Assembly (NCBI RefSeq): GCF_001953885.1
Contig: NZ_MQUS01000002.1
Coordinates: 62,001-126,000 of the forward strand
Direction: 5' to 3'
Length of the DNA stretch: 64,000 nt
Source: Streptomyces sp. IMTB 2501
GTDB taxonomy: Bacteria > Actinomycetota > Actinomycetes > Streptomycetales > Streptomycetaceae
The position numbers and the translations under genes were made by a program. A model generated the notes under the pieces. The model worked only from the letters and a program-made list of their open reading frames with translations, was not told the DNA's origin and made no database searches. Shown one piece after another: positions 24,987-32,997 of the stretch. Within the stretch, counting starts at the first letter, position 1. Every line of letters starts with the position of its first letter.

Positions 24987-26906
24987 ATGTCTCGCGATCA
25001 CCTTCAGCCGGAACCCGGCGCCGGCGCCGAGGTCCCGTACCTCGAACTGCTGGCCCGTGACGCCTCCGCGGAGGCGTACGAACAGCCGGCGCTGCTCGCC
25101 CGCGCCGAGGGCAGACCGGCCGACCGGATCGCCGCGCTGGAAGAGGCCAAGCTGCTCGCCCTGCGCGTCCGGTCCGAGCTGGAGGGGCGCCGGCGCCGCG
25201 AGGCGGAGCTGTCCGCGCTCTTCGAGACCGCCCATGACCTGGCGGGCCTGCGCGATCTGGACGCCGTGCTGCAGGCCATCGTGCAGCGCGCCCGCTCCCT
25301 GCTCGGCACGGACGTCGCCTACCTCACTCTGAACGACCCGGGGCGCGGCGACACCTATATGCGGGTCACGGAGGGCTCCGTCTCCGCCCGCTTCCAGCAG
25401 CTGCGTCTCGGCATGGGCGAGGGGCTCGGCGGACTGGTCGCCCAGACGACCCGGCCGTATGTCACGGACGACTACTTCAAGGACGCCCGCTTCCAGCACA
25501 CCCTCACCATCGACGCCGGCGTCCGCGACGAGGGCCTGGTCGCCATCCTCGGCGTCCCTCTCATGCTCGGTCCGCAGGTCATCGGGGTCCTCTTCGCCGC
25601 CGACCGCAGGGCACGCGTCTTCGAGCGCGCTCAGATCGCCCTGCTCGGCTCCTTCGCCGCGCTCGCCGCGGCCGCGATCGACACCGCCAATCTGCTCACC
25701 GAGACCCGTGCGGCCCTGGCCGGCCTGGAGCGTGCCAACGAGATCATCCGGGACCGCAGCGCCGTCATCGAACGCGCCTCCGACGTCCACGACCGGCTCG
25801 CCGAACTCGTCCTGCGCGGCGGCGGGGTGCACGACGTGGCTGCCGCCGTCTCCGAAGTCCTCGACGGCACCGTCGAGTTCACCGAGGCCGATGCGGCACC
25901 GGCCGGGGCACTGGAGGCGTCCCGCGCCGAGGGACACGCCGTACGGCACGGCAGCGCCTGGATCGCCGCGGTCGCTGCCGGAGGTGAACTCCTCGGTGCG
26001 CTGGTCCTGCGCGGGCACCCCGGTCTCGACCCCGTCGACCTGCGCACTCTGGAGCGCGCGGCGATGGTCACCTCGCTGCTCCTGCTGGCCCGCCGCTCGG
26101 CGGCCGAGGCCGAACAGCGCGTGCGGGGCGAGCTGCTGGACGACCTGCTGGACGCGCGCGACCGGGATCCGCGCCTGCTGCGCGAGCGTGCCGCTCGGCT
26201 GAGCGCCGACCTGGACGCCACCCATGTCGTCCTCGCCGCACGCCTCGACGGCCCGGCGGCCGACGCCGACGAGGAGGCCGCGGCGCGCCGTCGCCTCTGG
26301 TCGGCCGCCTCGCACCTCGCGGCGACCCGGCATGGCCTGGCCGCCGCCCGCGACGGCGGAACCGTCCTGCTACTGCCGCTCGCCGCTGATGACAGCGCCA
26401 CCTACCTGGCCCACCGCACCGCCCGCCAGCTGGGCACGGCCGTCCACCAACCCGTCACGGTCGGCGCCTCGGCCCCGGTCACCGACCTCACCACGCACCC
26501 CGAGACCGTCGCCGCCGCCTACGCCGAGGGCCGACGCTGTCTGGACGCGCTGCACCTGCTGGGCCGGGCCGGGGACGGCGCGGCGGCCGAGGACTTCGGC
26601 TTCCTCGGCCTGCTCCTCGCGGGCGAACGGGACGTCGCCGGCTTCGTCGACCGCACCATCGGCCCGGTCGTGGCCTACGACGAGCGACGCGGTACGGAAC
26701 TGCTGCGCACCCTGGACGCCTACTTCGCCTGCGGGATGAGCCCGGCCCGCACCAAGGACGCGCTCCATGTCCACGTGAACACGGTCGCCCAGCGGCTGGA
26801 GCGGGTGGGCCGTCTGCTGGGCGAGGACTGGCAGACTCCGGCCCGCACCTTGGAGATCCAACTGGCCCTACGACTGCACCGGTTGGCGTCCCCGGACAGA
26901 CGCTGA
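24987..26906 (+). CDS. GAF-domain PucR/CdaR-type transcriptional regulator
   Basis: A 639-aa regulator. A short coiled coil (residues about 40-70) leads to a GAF domain (about 75-240: GTDVAYLTLND, GEGLGGLVAQ, LGVPLMLGPQVIGVLFAADRR). After a helical linker and a GGDEF/PucR-like middle domain, the C-terminus carries the PucR HTH: LLRTLDAYFACGMSPARTK followed by VHVNTVAQRLERVGRLLG. Such proteins sense a small ligand through GAF and usually activate the adjacent catabolic genes, here probably the dehydrogenase and the transporter. Three starts are possible (ATG 24969, GTG 24981, ATG 24987); none has a clean RBS. A strong terminator follows the stop. Confidence 0.85.
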   Translation: MSRDHLQPEPGAGAEVPYLELLARDASAEAYEQPALLARAEGRPADRIAALEEAKLLALRVRSELEGRRRREAELSALFETAHDLAGLRDLDAVLQAIVQRARSLLGTDVAYLTLNDPGRGDTYMRVTEGSVSARFQQLRLGMGEGLGGLVAQTTRPYVTDDYFKDARFQHTLTIDAGVRDEGLVAILGVPLMLGPQVIGVLFAADRRARVFERAQIALLGSFAALAAAAIDTANLLTETRAALAGLERANEIIRDRSAVIERASDVHDRLAELVLRGGGVHDVAAAVSEVLDGTVEFTEADAAPAGALEASRAEGHAVRHGSAWIAAVAAGGELLGALVLRGHPGLDPVDLRTLERAAMVTSLLLLARRSAAEAEQRVRGELLDDLLDARDRDPRLLRERAARLSADLDATHVVLAARLDGPAADADEEAAARRRLWSAASHLAATRHGLAAARDGGTVLLLPLAADDSATYLAHRTARQLGTAVHQPVTVGASAPVTDLTTHPETVAAAYAEGRRCLDALHLLGRAGDGAAAEDFGFLGLLLAGERDVAGFVDRTIGPVVAYDERRGTELLRTLDAYFACGMSPARTKDALHVHVNTVAQRLERVGRLLGEDWQTPARTLEIQLALRLHRLASPDRR

Positions 26907-26933
26907 CCCCCGTACGGACGTGCCGTACGGGGG
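26907..26933. terminator. Perfect 11-bp stem terminator
   Basis: CCCCCGTACGG and CCGTACGGGGG flank a 5-nt loop, starting at the base after the regulator stop. It lies between convergent genes (regulator and MHS transporter) and can serve both directions. There is no U tract, as is common in streptomycetes. Confidence 0.8.
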
Positions 26934-26995
26934 CTGGGGAAAGGGAGCGTGCGGGACAGCCGGGCCAGGGGCACGTGCGAGGTGAGTGCCGCCGG

Positions 26996-28372
26996 TCAGA
27001 CCGTCCGCGCCTCGGCGGCGCGGCTCGCACCGGCGGACTCGCCTCCCTCACCTTCGACATGGGTGAGGTCGCGGTGCCGTGTCTCCCGTGCCAGGCCCAC
27101 GGCGACCAGGGTCAGCACCGAGGCGGCGATCACGTACAGGGCGATCGGGGTGGAGCTGCCGTAGTCGTCGAGCAGGGCGGTGGCGATGAGCGGGGCCGGT
27201 GCACCGGCTGCCACCGAGGCGAACTGAGCGCCGATGGACGCGCCCGAGTACCGCATCCGGGTGGCGAACATCTCGGCGAAGAAGGCGGCCTGGGGCGCGT
27301 ACATGGCGCCGTGCAGCACGAGCCCGACGGTGACGGCCAGGATCAGATATCCGAAGGAGCCGGTGTCCGCGAGTGAGAAGAACGGGAACATCCACAGGCC
27401 GATACCAGCCGCGCCGAACAGGTAGACGGGCCGCCGCCCGACCCGGTCGGACAGCGCGCCCCAGGCCGGGATGACGGCGAAGTGGACGGCGGAGCCGATG
27501 AGTACGGCGTTCAGCGCGGTCTGTTTGGAGACGCCGGCCGAGGTGGTGGCGTAGACGAGGACGAAGGCGGTGATGACGTAGTAGCTGATGTTCTCCGCCA
27601 TGCGGGCGCCCATCGCCACCAGTATGTCCCGCCAGTGGTGGCGCAGCACGGAGACGAGCGGCAGCTTCTCCGGCTTCTCCGCCCGCCGGTTCTCGGCCCG
27701 CGCCAACGCCTCCTTGAACACGGGCGATTCGTCGACGGACAGCCGGATCCACAGACCGATGAGCACGAGCACCCCGGAGAGCAGGAACGGGATCCGCCAG
27801 CCCCATGTCCCGAACGCGTCGTCGGAGAGCACGGTGGTCAGCAGCGAGAGCACACCGGTCGCGAGCAACTGGCCGGCCGGCGCGCCGGTCTGCGGCCACG
27901 AGGCCCAGAACCCGCGCCGCCGCGCGTCCCCGTGCTCCGACACCAGCAGGACGGCACCGCCCCACTCCCCGCCCAGCGCGAACCCCTGGACGAGCCGCAG
28001 AGTGGTCAGCAACACGGGAGCCGCGGCCCCGACCGTGGCGTGCGTGGGCAGCAGCCCGATGGCGAACGTCGCCCCGCCCATCATCACCAGGCTCAGCACC
28101 AGCAGCTTCTTGCGCCCCAGCCGGTCGCCGTAGTGCCCGAACACGAGCGCCCCCAAGGGGCGGGCCGCGAACCCGACGGCATACGTCAAGAACGACAGCA
28201 GCGTCCCGACGAGCGGGTCGGAGTCCGGGAAGAACAGCTTGTTGAACACCAGCGCGGCGGCGGAGCCGTAGAGGAAGAAGTCGTACCACTCGATGGTGGT
28301 GCCGATGAGGCTGGCGGCGACGATGCGGGGGAGGCGCGTAGGGGCTGGTGGAGCGCTCGCGGGGGAGGACAT
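26996..28372 (-). CDS. MHS-family MFS transporter
   Basis: A 458-aa transporter with twelve predicted helices. SLIGTTIEWYDFFLYGSAAA, GHYGDRLGRKKLLVLSL and RLVQGFALGGEWGGAVLL are the signatures of the metabolite:H+ symporter family (KgtP, ProP, ShiA type). Substrate is likely a small carboxylate or related compound; the adjoining 3-hydroxybutyrate dehydrogenase and regulator make a ketone-body or hydroxyacid substrate plausible. ATG 28372 has AGGAAG upstream. Convergent with the regulator across the terminator at 26907. Confidence 0.88.
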   Translation of the reverse strand: MSSPASAPPAPTRLPRIVAASLIGTTIEWYDFFLYGSAAALVFNKLFFPDSDPLVGTLLSFLTYAVGFAARPLGALVFGHYGDRLGRKKLLVLSLVMMGGATFAIGLLPTHATVGAAAPVLLTTLRLVQGFALGGEWGGAVLLVSEHGDARRRGFWASWPQTGAPAGQLLATGVLSLLTTVLSDDAFGTWGWRIPFLLSGVLVLIGLWIRLSVDESPVFKEALARAENRRAEKPEKLPLVSVLRHHWRDILVAMGARMAENISYYVITAFVLVYATTSAGVSKQTALNAVLIGSAVHFAVIPAWGALSDRVGRRPVYLFGAAGIGLWMFPFFSLADTGSFGYLILAVTVGLVLHGAMYAPQAAFFAEMFATRMRYSGASIGAQFASVAAGAPAPLIATALLDDYGSSTPIALYVIAASVLTLVAVGLARETRHRDLTHVEGEGGESAGASRAAEARTV

Positions 28373-29020
28373 CGGTACCACTTCCTGGCGTTCGACGGGG
28401 ACGTTTGCGTGTCGCCACACCGTAGGAACGGGCAGGTCAGAGGCGTATGTGGTGGGACACCATAGTTCTAGGCGTGGGAGTGCGCGCGCACACCATGGAG
28501 GCGCTGCTGGGGCCTCGGCGACGGCCTCAATGAGGCTGCGAAGGGCGCCGTCCGAGTTGCGCTGTTCGGCATGATTTGGAGGCGCCGTGCTGACTCCCGT
28601 GCTGGTTTGGTGCTGACTAAAAGCCCACGTCATCACCCGTTCTCACCCCTCCCGTGCTGACTTGGTGCTGACTACGCAGCGTAGAAGTCCGACGTCGGCC
28701 GCAGATCGGGCGTCGCAGTGTCGGGTTGGCTGCGGGGCGAGCAGTTCTCGGGCCGCGGTTCATGGGTAGCCCCGGAGCTAGAAGCGGATGCCTTGCCTCG
28801 GCGAGTGTCGTGATGTGGTCGGCGTGTCAGCGGCTGTCGTGTGGCGAGCGGTCATGCTTCACCAGCCGAGTGGAGCACCGAGCAGGTTCTTGGTCTGCTG
28901 GTGGTACAGGGTTGATAGGCTGCTGACCAGCGGAAATGATCTCGAAGGAGGCGGGAAGCGGCATTTTGGCCCGCGAATGGTCCGGATCTTGATCCGTGAC
29001 CGTACCGGAAGGGGTGCCCG
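28373..29020. other. 648-bp gene-poor region at an apparent island edge
   Basis: Between the MHS transporter start and the helicase remnant. It contains two imperfect 24-bp direct repeats (see separate entry) and no frame with convincing coding potential or RBS. Short AT-rich patches (for example around 28930-28975) differ from the neighbourhood. It looks like a junction of decayed mobile DNA. Confidence 0.4.
28596..28674. repeat. Pair of imperfect 24-bp direct repeats (possible att remnant)
   Basis: The 24-mer at 28596-28619 recurs at 28651-28674 with 22 identities; both contain TTGGTGCTGACTA and begin CCCGTGCTG. A further partial copy, GTGCTGACT, starts at 28587. Spacing between units is 55 bp. 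Their place beside a truncated defence-type helicase suggests an attachment or arm-type recombinase site, but no integrase is in the window. Confidence 0.45.
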
Positions 29021-29653
29021 GTGGCCCTGTTCAGGGAGTGCCACGCCCACGCACCGCATCGGCGGCCACGCGGGAGAGCAGTAAACTCCCCACTTGCCCG
29101 TCTCGACCGCGACCCCAGCACAGCGGGCGGACGGATCCGAGCGTTGTTGAACTCGCTCCTGACCGATGCGCTGGATGACGAGCCCCGATGGCAACGACTG
29201 ACCCGGCAACTGCTTGAGGTGCTGCCCGAACTCACTCAAGCACCGTGGGACGACGCCGCCGCACTGCAGGAGCCGATGGCCTACCTGCCCGTCGAGAACC
29301 CGGCGGCACGTCGCCTCATCAGCGAGTCCGGCAACGTGACCTCCGTGGTCGGCACCATTCAAAGCGCCAAGGGCGAAACACACGCCGCCACCTTGGTCCT
29401 TGAGTGCCTGGACAGAACGGGAAAGAGGCACGACGTCACCGACGTGCTGGCACTGCTGGCCGGTGCCGGAGACATCGCTCGTGCTTCCCCCACCGTTCGC
29501 CGCGCGGCGCAACTCATCTTCGTCGGAGCCACTCGCCCCACTCACCTTCTTGCCCTGGCCGCCTTGCGGGAGCGGGCCGAGCCCTACACCGAGGCCTTGG
29601 CCGGGAAGGGGTGGAACGTTCACCACGTCACGGACCCCTGGCTGCCGGCCTGA
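29021..29653 (+). pseudogene. C-terminal remnant of an SF1 (UvrD/GajB-like) helicase
   Basis: A 210-codon frame from GTG 29021. The part after about residue 100 reads like the end of a UvrD/Rep helicase: VGTIQSAKGETHAATLVLE (motif V region, where TIHSxKGETH is typical of GajB-like helicases) and QLIFVGATRPTHLLALAA (motif VI region). The Walker A, motif II and the rest of the first helicase domain are absent and an in-frame TGA (28997) lies just upstream, so this is about the last quarter of a roughly 600-800-aa protein. GajB-type helicases work in Gabija phage defence together with an OLD-like nuclease; no partner is present. Probably non-functional. Confidence 0.6.
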
Positions 29654-29846
29654 ACGCCGAAAGCGTGTCGCGGCGGTTCCGGTTCAGGAGTCGCATAACC
29701 GGTAGGCTTCGGCCGGCCCTGGCGCGCGCTGAGTACACCCCGGTCCAACAGCCTGCAGGTGATGAACGCCCGGAGGGACGCCACCTCGGCGGTGGTGTCC
29801 CTTTCCGACGGCATGACCGAGGTTGCTCGTGCATGGGGTTCGACGG

Positions 29847-30446
29847 TCAACTGGTCTTGTGGCTCCACTGCGGCCCGACCAGGGTCCACTCCCGGTCCCA
29901 CTCCTTGATGCGGCGACGGTCGAGGTACATTCGGCCGACGCTCCCGATCCCGAATACTGCGCCGCTCAGGGCGAGGGCGGCGGAGGCTCCGAAGAGTCCC
30001 GCCTCGACGGCCGCCTTGCCGGGCGTGGGCGGCTGCGTACTCAGCTTCCCTTGGGTGTCGATCCAGATCCTGACCGTGGAGCCGGCCTTCTTCCCGGTGG
30101 TCACCAGCGTCCTGTCGCTGTGCGTGGAGCCGTCGGAGTTCGTCCAGCGGACCCTTGCCGATGCCAGCTCTCTGCCCATCTCCGAGGTCGCGGTGCGCGG
30201 GACGTCATCGAGGAGAACGGCGCGGACGGGGGTCCGCTCGGCCCGCTGCTGGGCGAAGACCTGGTCGGCTGCATGGGCCGTCACCACACCGACCGCCGTG
30301 CCACCCACCGCAACGAGCACCCATGTGGCCAGCATGAGCCATGCCTCAAGGACGTCGTCGCGACGCCGGATCGGGTTACTGCGCCACCGCCACAGCGGTA
30401 CCCTCGTTGGCTTGCGCTTCCTGTTCGCGGGGTTGTCCTCGCGCAT
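29847..30446 (-). CDS. Rv1733c-like membrane protein (dormancy island copy)
   Basis: A 199-aa protein with the family N-terminus PLWRWRSNPIRRRDDVLEAW, a first membrane helix (MLATWVLVAVGGTAVGVVTA), an extracytoplasmic domain (RWTNSDGSTHSDRTLV, RIWIDTQGKLSTQPP) and a second helix (GASAALALSGAVFGIG). Rv1733c of M. tuberculosis is induced by DosR under hypoxia. GGAGGTGCGGAGAG precedes ATG 30446. The divergent region to the nitroreductase gene holds three GGGCC-type palindromes, so both genes are probably controlled by the same DevR/OsdR-like factor. Confidence 0.82.
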   Translation of the reverse strand: MREDNPANRKRKPTRVPLWRWRSNPIRRRDDVLEAWLMLATWVLVAVGGTAVGVVTAHAADQVFAQQRAERTPVRAVLLDDVPRTATSEMGRELASARVRWTNSDGSTHSDRTLVTTGKKAGSTVRIWIDTQGKLSTQPPTPGKAAVEAGLFGASAALALSGAVFGIGSVGRMYLDRRRIKEWDREWTLVGPQWSHKTS

Positions 30447-30529
30447 CTCTCCGCACCTCCTCGTCGTCACACACATGAAGGTGACAGCGGCGGCATTGCG
30501 GTGGCATGGGCCGGTCAGGTGGAAGCGGA

Positions 30530-30543
30530 GGGCCGATCGGGCC
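30530..30543. promoter_or_regulatory. DevR/OsdR-like box
   Basis: GGGCCGATCGGGCC, 84 bp before the Rv1733c-like start (complement). Confidence 0.5.
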
Positions 30544-30560
30544 GAGCCCAGGCCGGCGGT

Positions 30561-30574
30561 GGGCCGTTCGGCCC
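30561..30574. promoter_or_regulatory. DevR/OsdR-like box
   Basis: GGGCCGTTCGGCCC, a near-perfect inverted repeat; the identical 14-mer occurs again at 43278. It lies between the divergent Rv1733c-like and nitroreductase genes. Confidence 0.65.
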
Positions 30575-30654
30575 AGCACACGTACGGCTCGTCGACTCGC
30601 CGTGGTGCTGTGCCCGTGCGCAGTGGTCGCTGTGCCCTGAACGGGCCTGGCAAG

Positions 30655-30668
30655 GGGACCATCGGCCC
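30655..30668. promoter_or_regulatory. DevR/OsdR-like box
   Basis: GGGACCATCGGCCC, 76 bp before the nitroreductase ATG 30745. Confidence 0.65.
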
Positions 30669-30744
30669 CTCCCCGTACGGCTGTGGCGCTCTCACGCTCG
30701 TAGGGCACCCGTATCTGTCCGACTTCGTACGGAAGGAGGCCGCC

Positions 30745-31725
30745 ATGCGAACCGCGCCCGTCGACGCCGCGTCCCTGGAAGCCTGTATCTCGGCCGCCGG
30801 GGCCGCGCCCTCGATCTACAACACCCAGCCGTGGTGCTTCCGGCTCGACCCGGACAACGTCGCGCTGGAGGTACGCGCCGTACCCGAGCGTGGCTTGCGC
30901 CACGCTGATCCTGTCGGGCGGGCTCTGCATCTGTCGGTGGGTGCCGCCGTCTTCAACCTCCGCGTCGCAATGGCCCACTTCGGCTGGGGAGCCGTGGTAC
31001 GCCTGCTGCCGGATCCTGAAGACCCGAGCGTGCTGGCCACGCTTCGGCTGTCCGGGACGGGCCAGCGGCACACTGCGGGGCACCGCCCCGACCTCTACCC
31101 GATGATCTGGCGCAGGCACAGCAGCAGGTTCCCCTTCTCCGGCAGGCCGCTTCCGCTGAACGTTCGAGCGGAACTTGCCGAAGCCGCTCAAACGGAAGGT
31201 GCCTCACTGACCTTTTCCCCGTCTGACGAGACGGCACGGCTGCTGCGCGTCGCCACGGAGGCCGAACACCGCAACCGCGCCGACCCCGACCGGGCCGTGG
31301 AGAGCCGCCGATGGGTGCACCGAGACCCGGACCACTCCAGCGAAGTCGGCATACCGCAGACGGCGCTGGGGCCGCAGGACGCACACGAGCAGCTGCCCCT
31401 ACGTGACTTCACCGCACAACGGCACCCTGAGCGGCTCTCCGCCCAGTCCTTCGAGTCCCGTCCTGTGGTAGCCCTGCTGACCACCGAGGACGACCGGCGC
31501 AGCGACTGGCTGCGCGCCGGACAGGCCCTGGAGAACCTCCTGTTGGTGGCCACGGCGCACGGTGTGCGTGCCTCCCTGCTGCACCAGCCGATGGAGTGGC
31601 CCGACCTGCGCCGCGACCTGAGCCCCGTACCGGACCGCACCGGGCATGCGCAGATGCTGATTCGCCTCGGGTACGGCCCGGAGGGCTCGGCCACTCCGCG
31701 GCGTGCGCCGGATCAGGTGTGCTGA
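30745..31725 (+). CDS. Acg-family nitroreductase-like FMN protein
   Basis: A 326-aa protein of the Acg family (Rv2032, Rv3127, Rv3131 in M. tuberculosis), all DosR-controlled nitroreductase-fold proteins. Seen here: AAGAAPSIYNTQPWCFRLD near the N-terminus, HADPVGRALHLSVGAAVFNL, RRHSSRFPFSGRPLP, and the C-terminal LRAGQALENLLLVATAHGV. Mycobacterial Acg keeps FMN bound without nitroreductase activity and is proposed to store flavin; the same may apply here. GGAAGGAGG directly before ATG 30745. The box at 30655 supports hypoxia control. Confidence 0.88.
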   Translation: MRTAPVDAASLEACISAAGAAPSIYNTQPWCFRLDPDNVALEVRAVPERGLRHADPVGRALHLSVGAAVFNLRVAMAHFGWGAVVRLLPDPEDPSVLATLRLSGTGQRHTAGHRPDLYPMIWRRHSSRFPFSGRPLPLNVRAELAEAAQTEGASLTFSPSDETARLLRVATEAEHRNRADPDRAVESRRWVHRDPDHSSEVGIPQTALGPQDAHEQLPLRDFTAQRHPERLSAQSFESRPVVALLTTEDDRRSDWLRAGQALENLLLVATAHGVRASLLHQPMEWPDLRRDLSPVPDRTGHAQMLIRLGYGPEGSATPRRAPDQVC

Positions 31726-31816
31726 CGCTCAACGACCAGGCCGCCTGAGTAGCCGTGATCCTGGAGCCGCGGCCACTCCGAAGGCCCCGTGTGGTTGCGG
31801 GTTGCCCTCAGAAGTG

Positions 31817-32206
31817 TCAGCGCGCTGTGGCGGTGAGGACCCCGCCGGGCACAGCAGCCAAGGCTTGGGGCAGGTGGTCGTACATATCGAACACGCCATC
31901 CAGCCCCGCACCACGAAGAATTCGAAGGAACTGATTGCTGTCAGTGACAAGACGCAGCCGACCGTGCCGATCCATAACCCTGTTCCGCGCCCGGCACAGC
32001 ACCCCCAGCCCGGCACAGTCGATGAAGGACACGGCACGGAGGTCCACGACGAGGTCGGGGAGAACGACGGCCGTCAGATCGTCCAGGCGTGCTCCAAGGG
32101 GCGGTGCCGTGAGGATGTCGATCTCACCGCGCAGCTCCAGGACGGTCGTCCCGCCGACGGCACGCTCGATGTGGCGGGGTGCGAACGAGATGAGGGGTTC
32201 GGCCAT
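31817..32206 (-). CDS. STAS-domain anti-sigma factor antagonist
   Basis: A 129-aa STAS protein: GTTVLELRGEIDILTAPPL at the N-terminus, DLRAVSFIDCAGLGVLCRA around the regulatory phosphorylation site, then RLRLVTDSNQFLRILRGAG. The Ser of the usual DxSGLG loop is replaced (FIDCAGLG), but the neighbouring Ser (SFID) is present, so partner-switching by phosphorylation may be altered. Proteins of this type release a sigma factor by binding its anti-sigma. No anti-sigma kinase is adjacent. ATG 32206 has a weak RBS. A DevR-like box lies 37 bp upstream. Confidence 0.82.
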   Translation of the reverse strand: MAEPLISFAPRHIERAVGGTTVLELRGEIDILTAPPLGARLDDLTAVVLPDLVVDLRAVSFIDCAGLGVLCRARNRVMDRHGRLRLVTDSNQFLRILRGAGLDGVFDMYDHLPQALAAVPGGVLTATAR

Positions 32207-32242
32207 GGTCAGAGGAAATCCGGGCCGATGGGCGTGCCGGAA

Positions 32243-32256
32243 GGGCCGTCCGGCCC
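32243..32256. promoter_or_regulatory. DevR/OsdR-like box
   Basis: GGGCCGTCCGGCCC, 37 bp before the STAS gene (complement) and 126 bp before the PPOX gene at 32382; could serve both. Confidence 0.55.
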
Positions 32257-32381
32257 CCCTTCGCCGCCACGTTTCCTCGGGCCGCTCTCCGGTCGGGGCG
32301 GGACCCGTGGCCCTCACCCGCGGCCACCGGCGGGCTCAGCATGGAGTGTGATCCCCCACCGGGCGAAGGACGGGCTGACTC

Positions 32382-32822
32382 ATGTACCCGAACGATGGTT
32401 TCCGTGAACTCGGTCGTCACGAGTGCCTGCGCCTGCTGGCGACGGCTCCCATCGGCCGCATCGTCCACACGCGCCAGGCACTGCCCGCAGTGGTGCCGGT
32501 CAACTTCGGCCTGGACAACGATGGAGCGGTGTTGCTGCGCACCTCGGCGGGCTCCGAGCTGGCCCGCGCGGTCGACGGCGCGGTCGTCGCCTTTGAGGCG
32601 GACGCGGTGGACGCGGAAGTGCACTCCGGCTGGAGCGTCGTCGTCACCGGCCGGGCCGAGATCGTGACGGATCCGGCCGGGGTGGCACGCCTGGAGCGGA
32701 TCGGCCCGCACTCCTGGGCTCCCTCGCCCGAGGAGGTCTTCGTGTGCATCGAGCCTGAACTGGTCACCGGGCGTGAACTCGTCGGGGGCCGCACGATGTA
32801 CGGCCTGCACCTCTCCGCCTGA
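32382..32822 (+). CDS. Pyridoxamine 5'-phosphate oxidase (PPOX) family protein
   Basis: A 146-aa split-barrel flavin or F420-binding-type protein. [36 protein letters not shown] and [20 protein letters not shown] are the family pattern. Proteins of this group are frequent in DosR/OsdR regulons (for example Rv2003c-Rv2004c neighbourhood types); ligand and reaction are unknown. The 3' part ends 175 bp before the pyruvate formate-lyase start. A shorter relative at 37124 lacks the N-terminal third. Confidence 0.85.
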   Translation: MYPNDGFRELGRHECLRLLATAPIGRIVHTRQALPAVVPVNFGLDNDGAVLLRTSAGSELARAVDGAVVAFEADAVDAEVHSGWSVVVTGRAEIVTDPAGVARLERIGPHSWAPSPEEVFVCIEPELVTGRELVGGRTMYGLHLSA

Positions 32823-32854
32823 CCGCTGGGCATCCGCGCGTGACCTGGCCCGAA

Positions 32855-32868
32855 GGGCCCAACGGTGC
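32855..32868. promoter_or_regulatory. DevR/OsdR-like box (weak)
   Basis: GGGCCCAACGGTGC, 129 bp before the pflB ATG. The right half deviates. Confidence 0.4.
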
Positions 32869-32997
32869 GGGGCCGGACGGCGCGGCGACGGGTTCCCGCC
32901 GGCCCTGCCCCGGGCAGGGGCACACGGGGAGCATCGTCAGCGGAGCCGCTCACGGAATACGTCCGTGTGCGGTGTCGCGAACGATGCGGAGGCAGTG

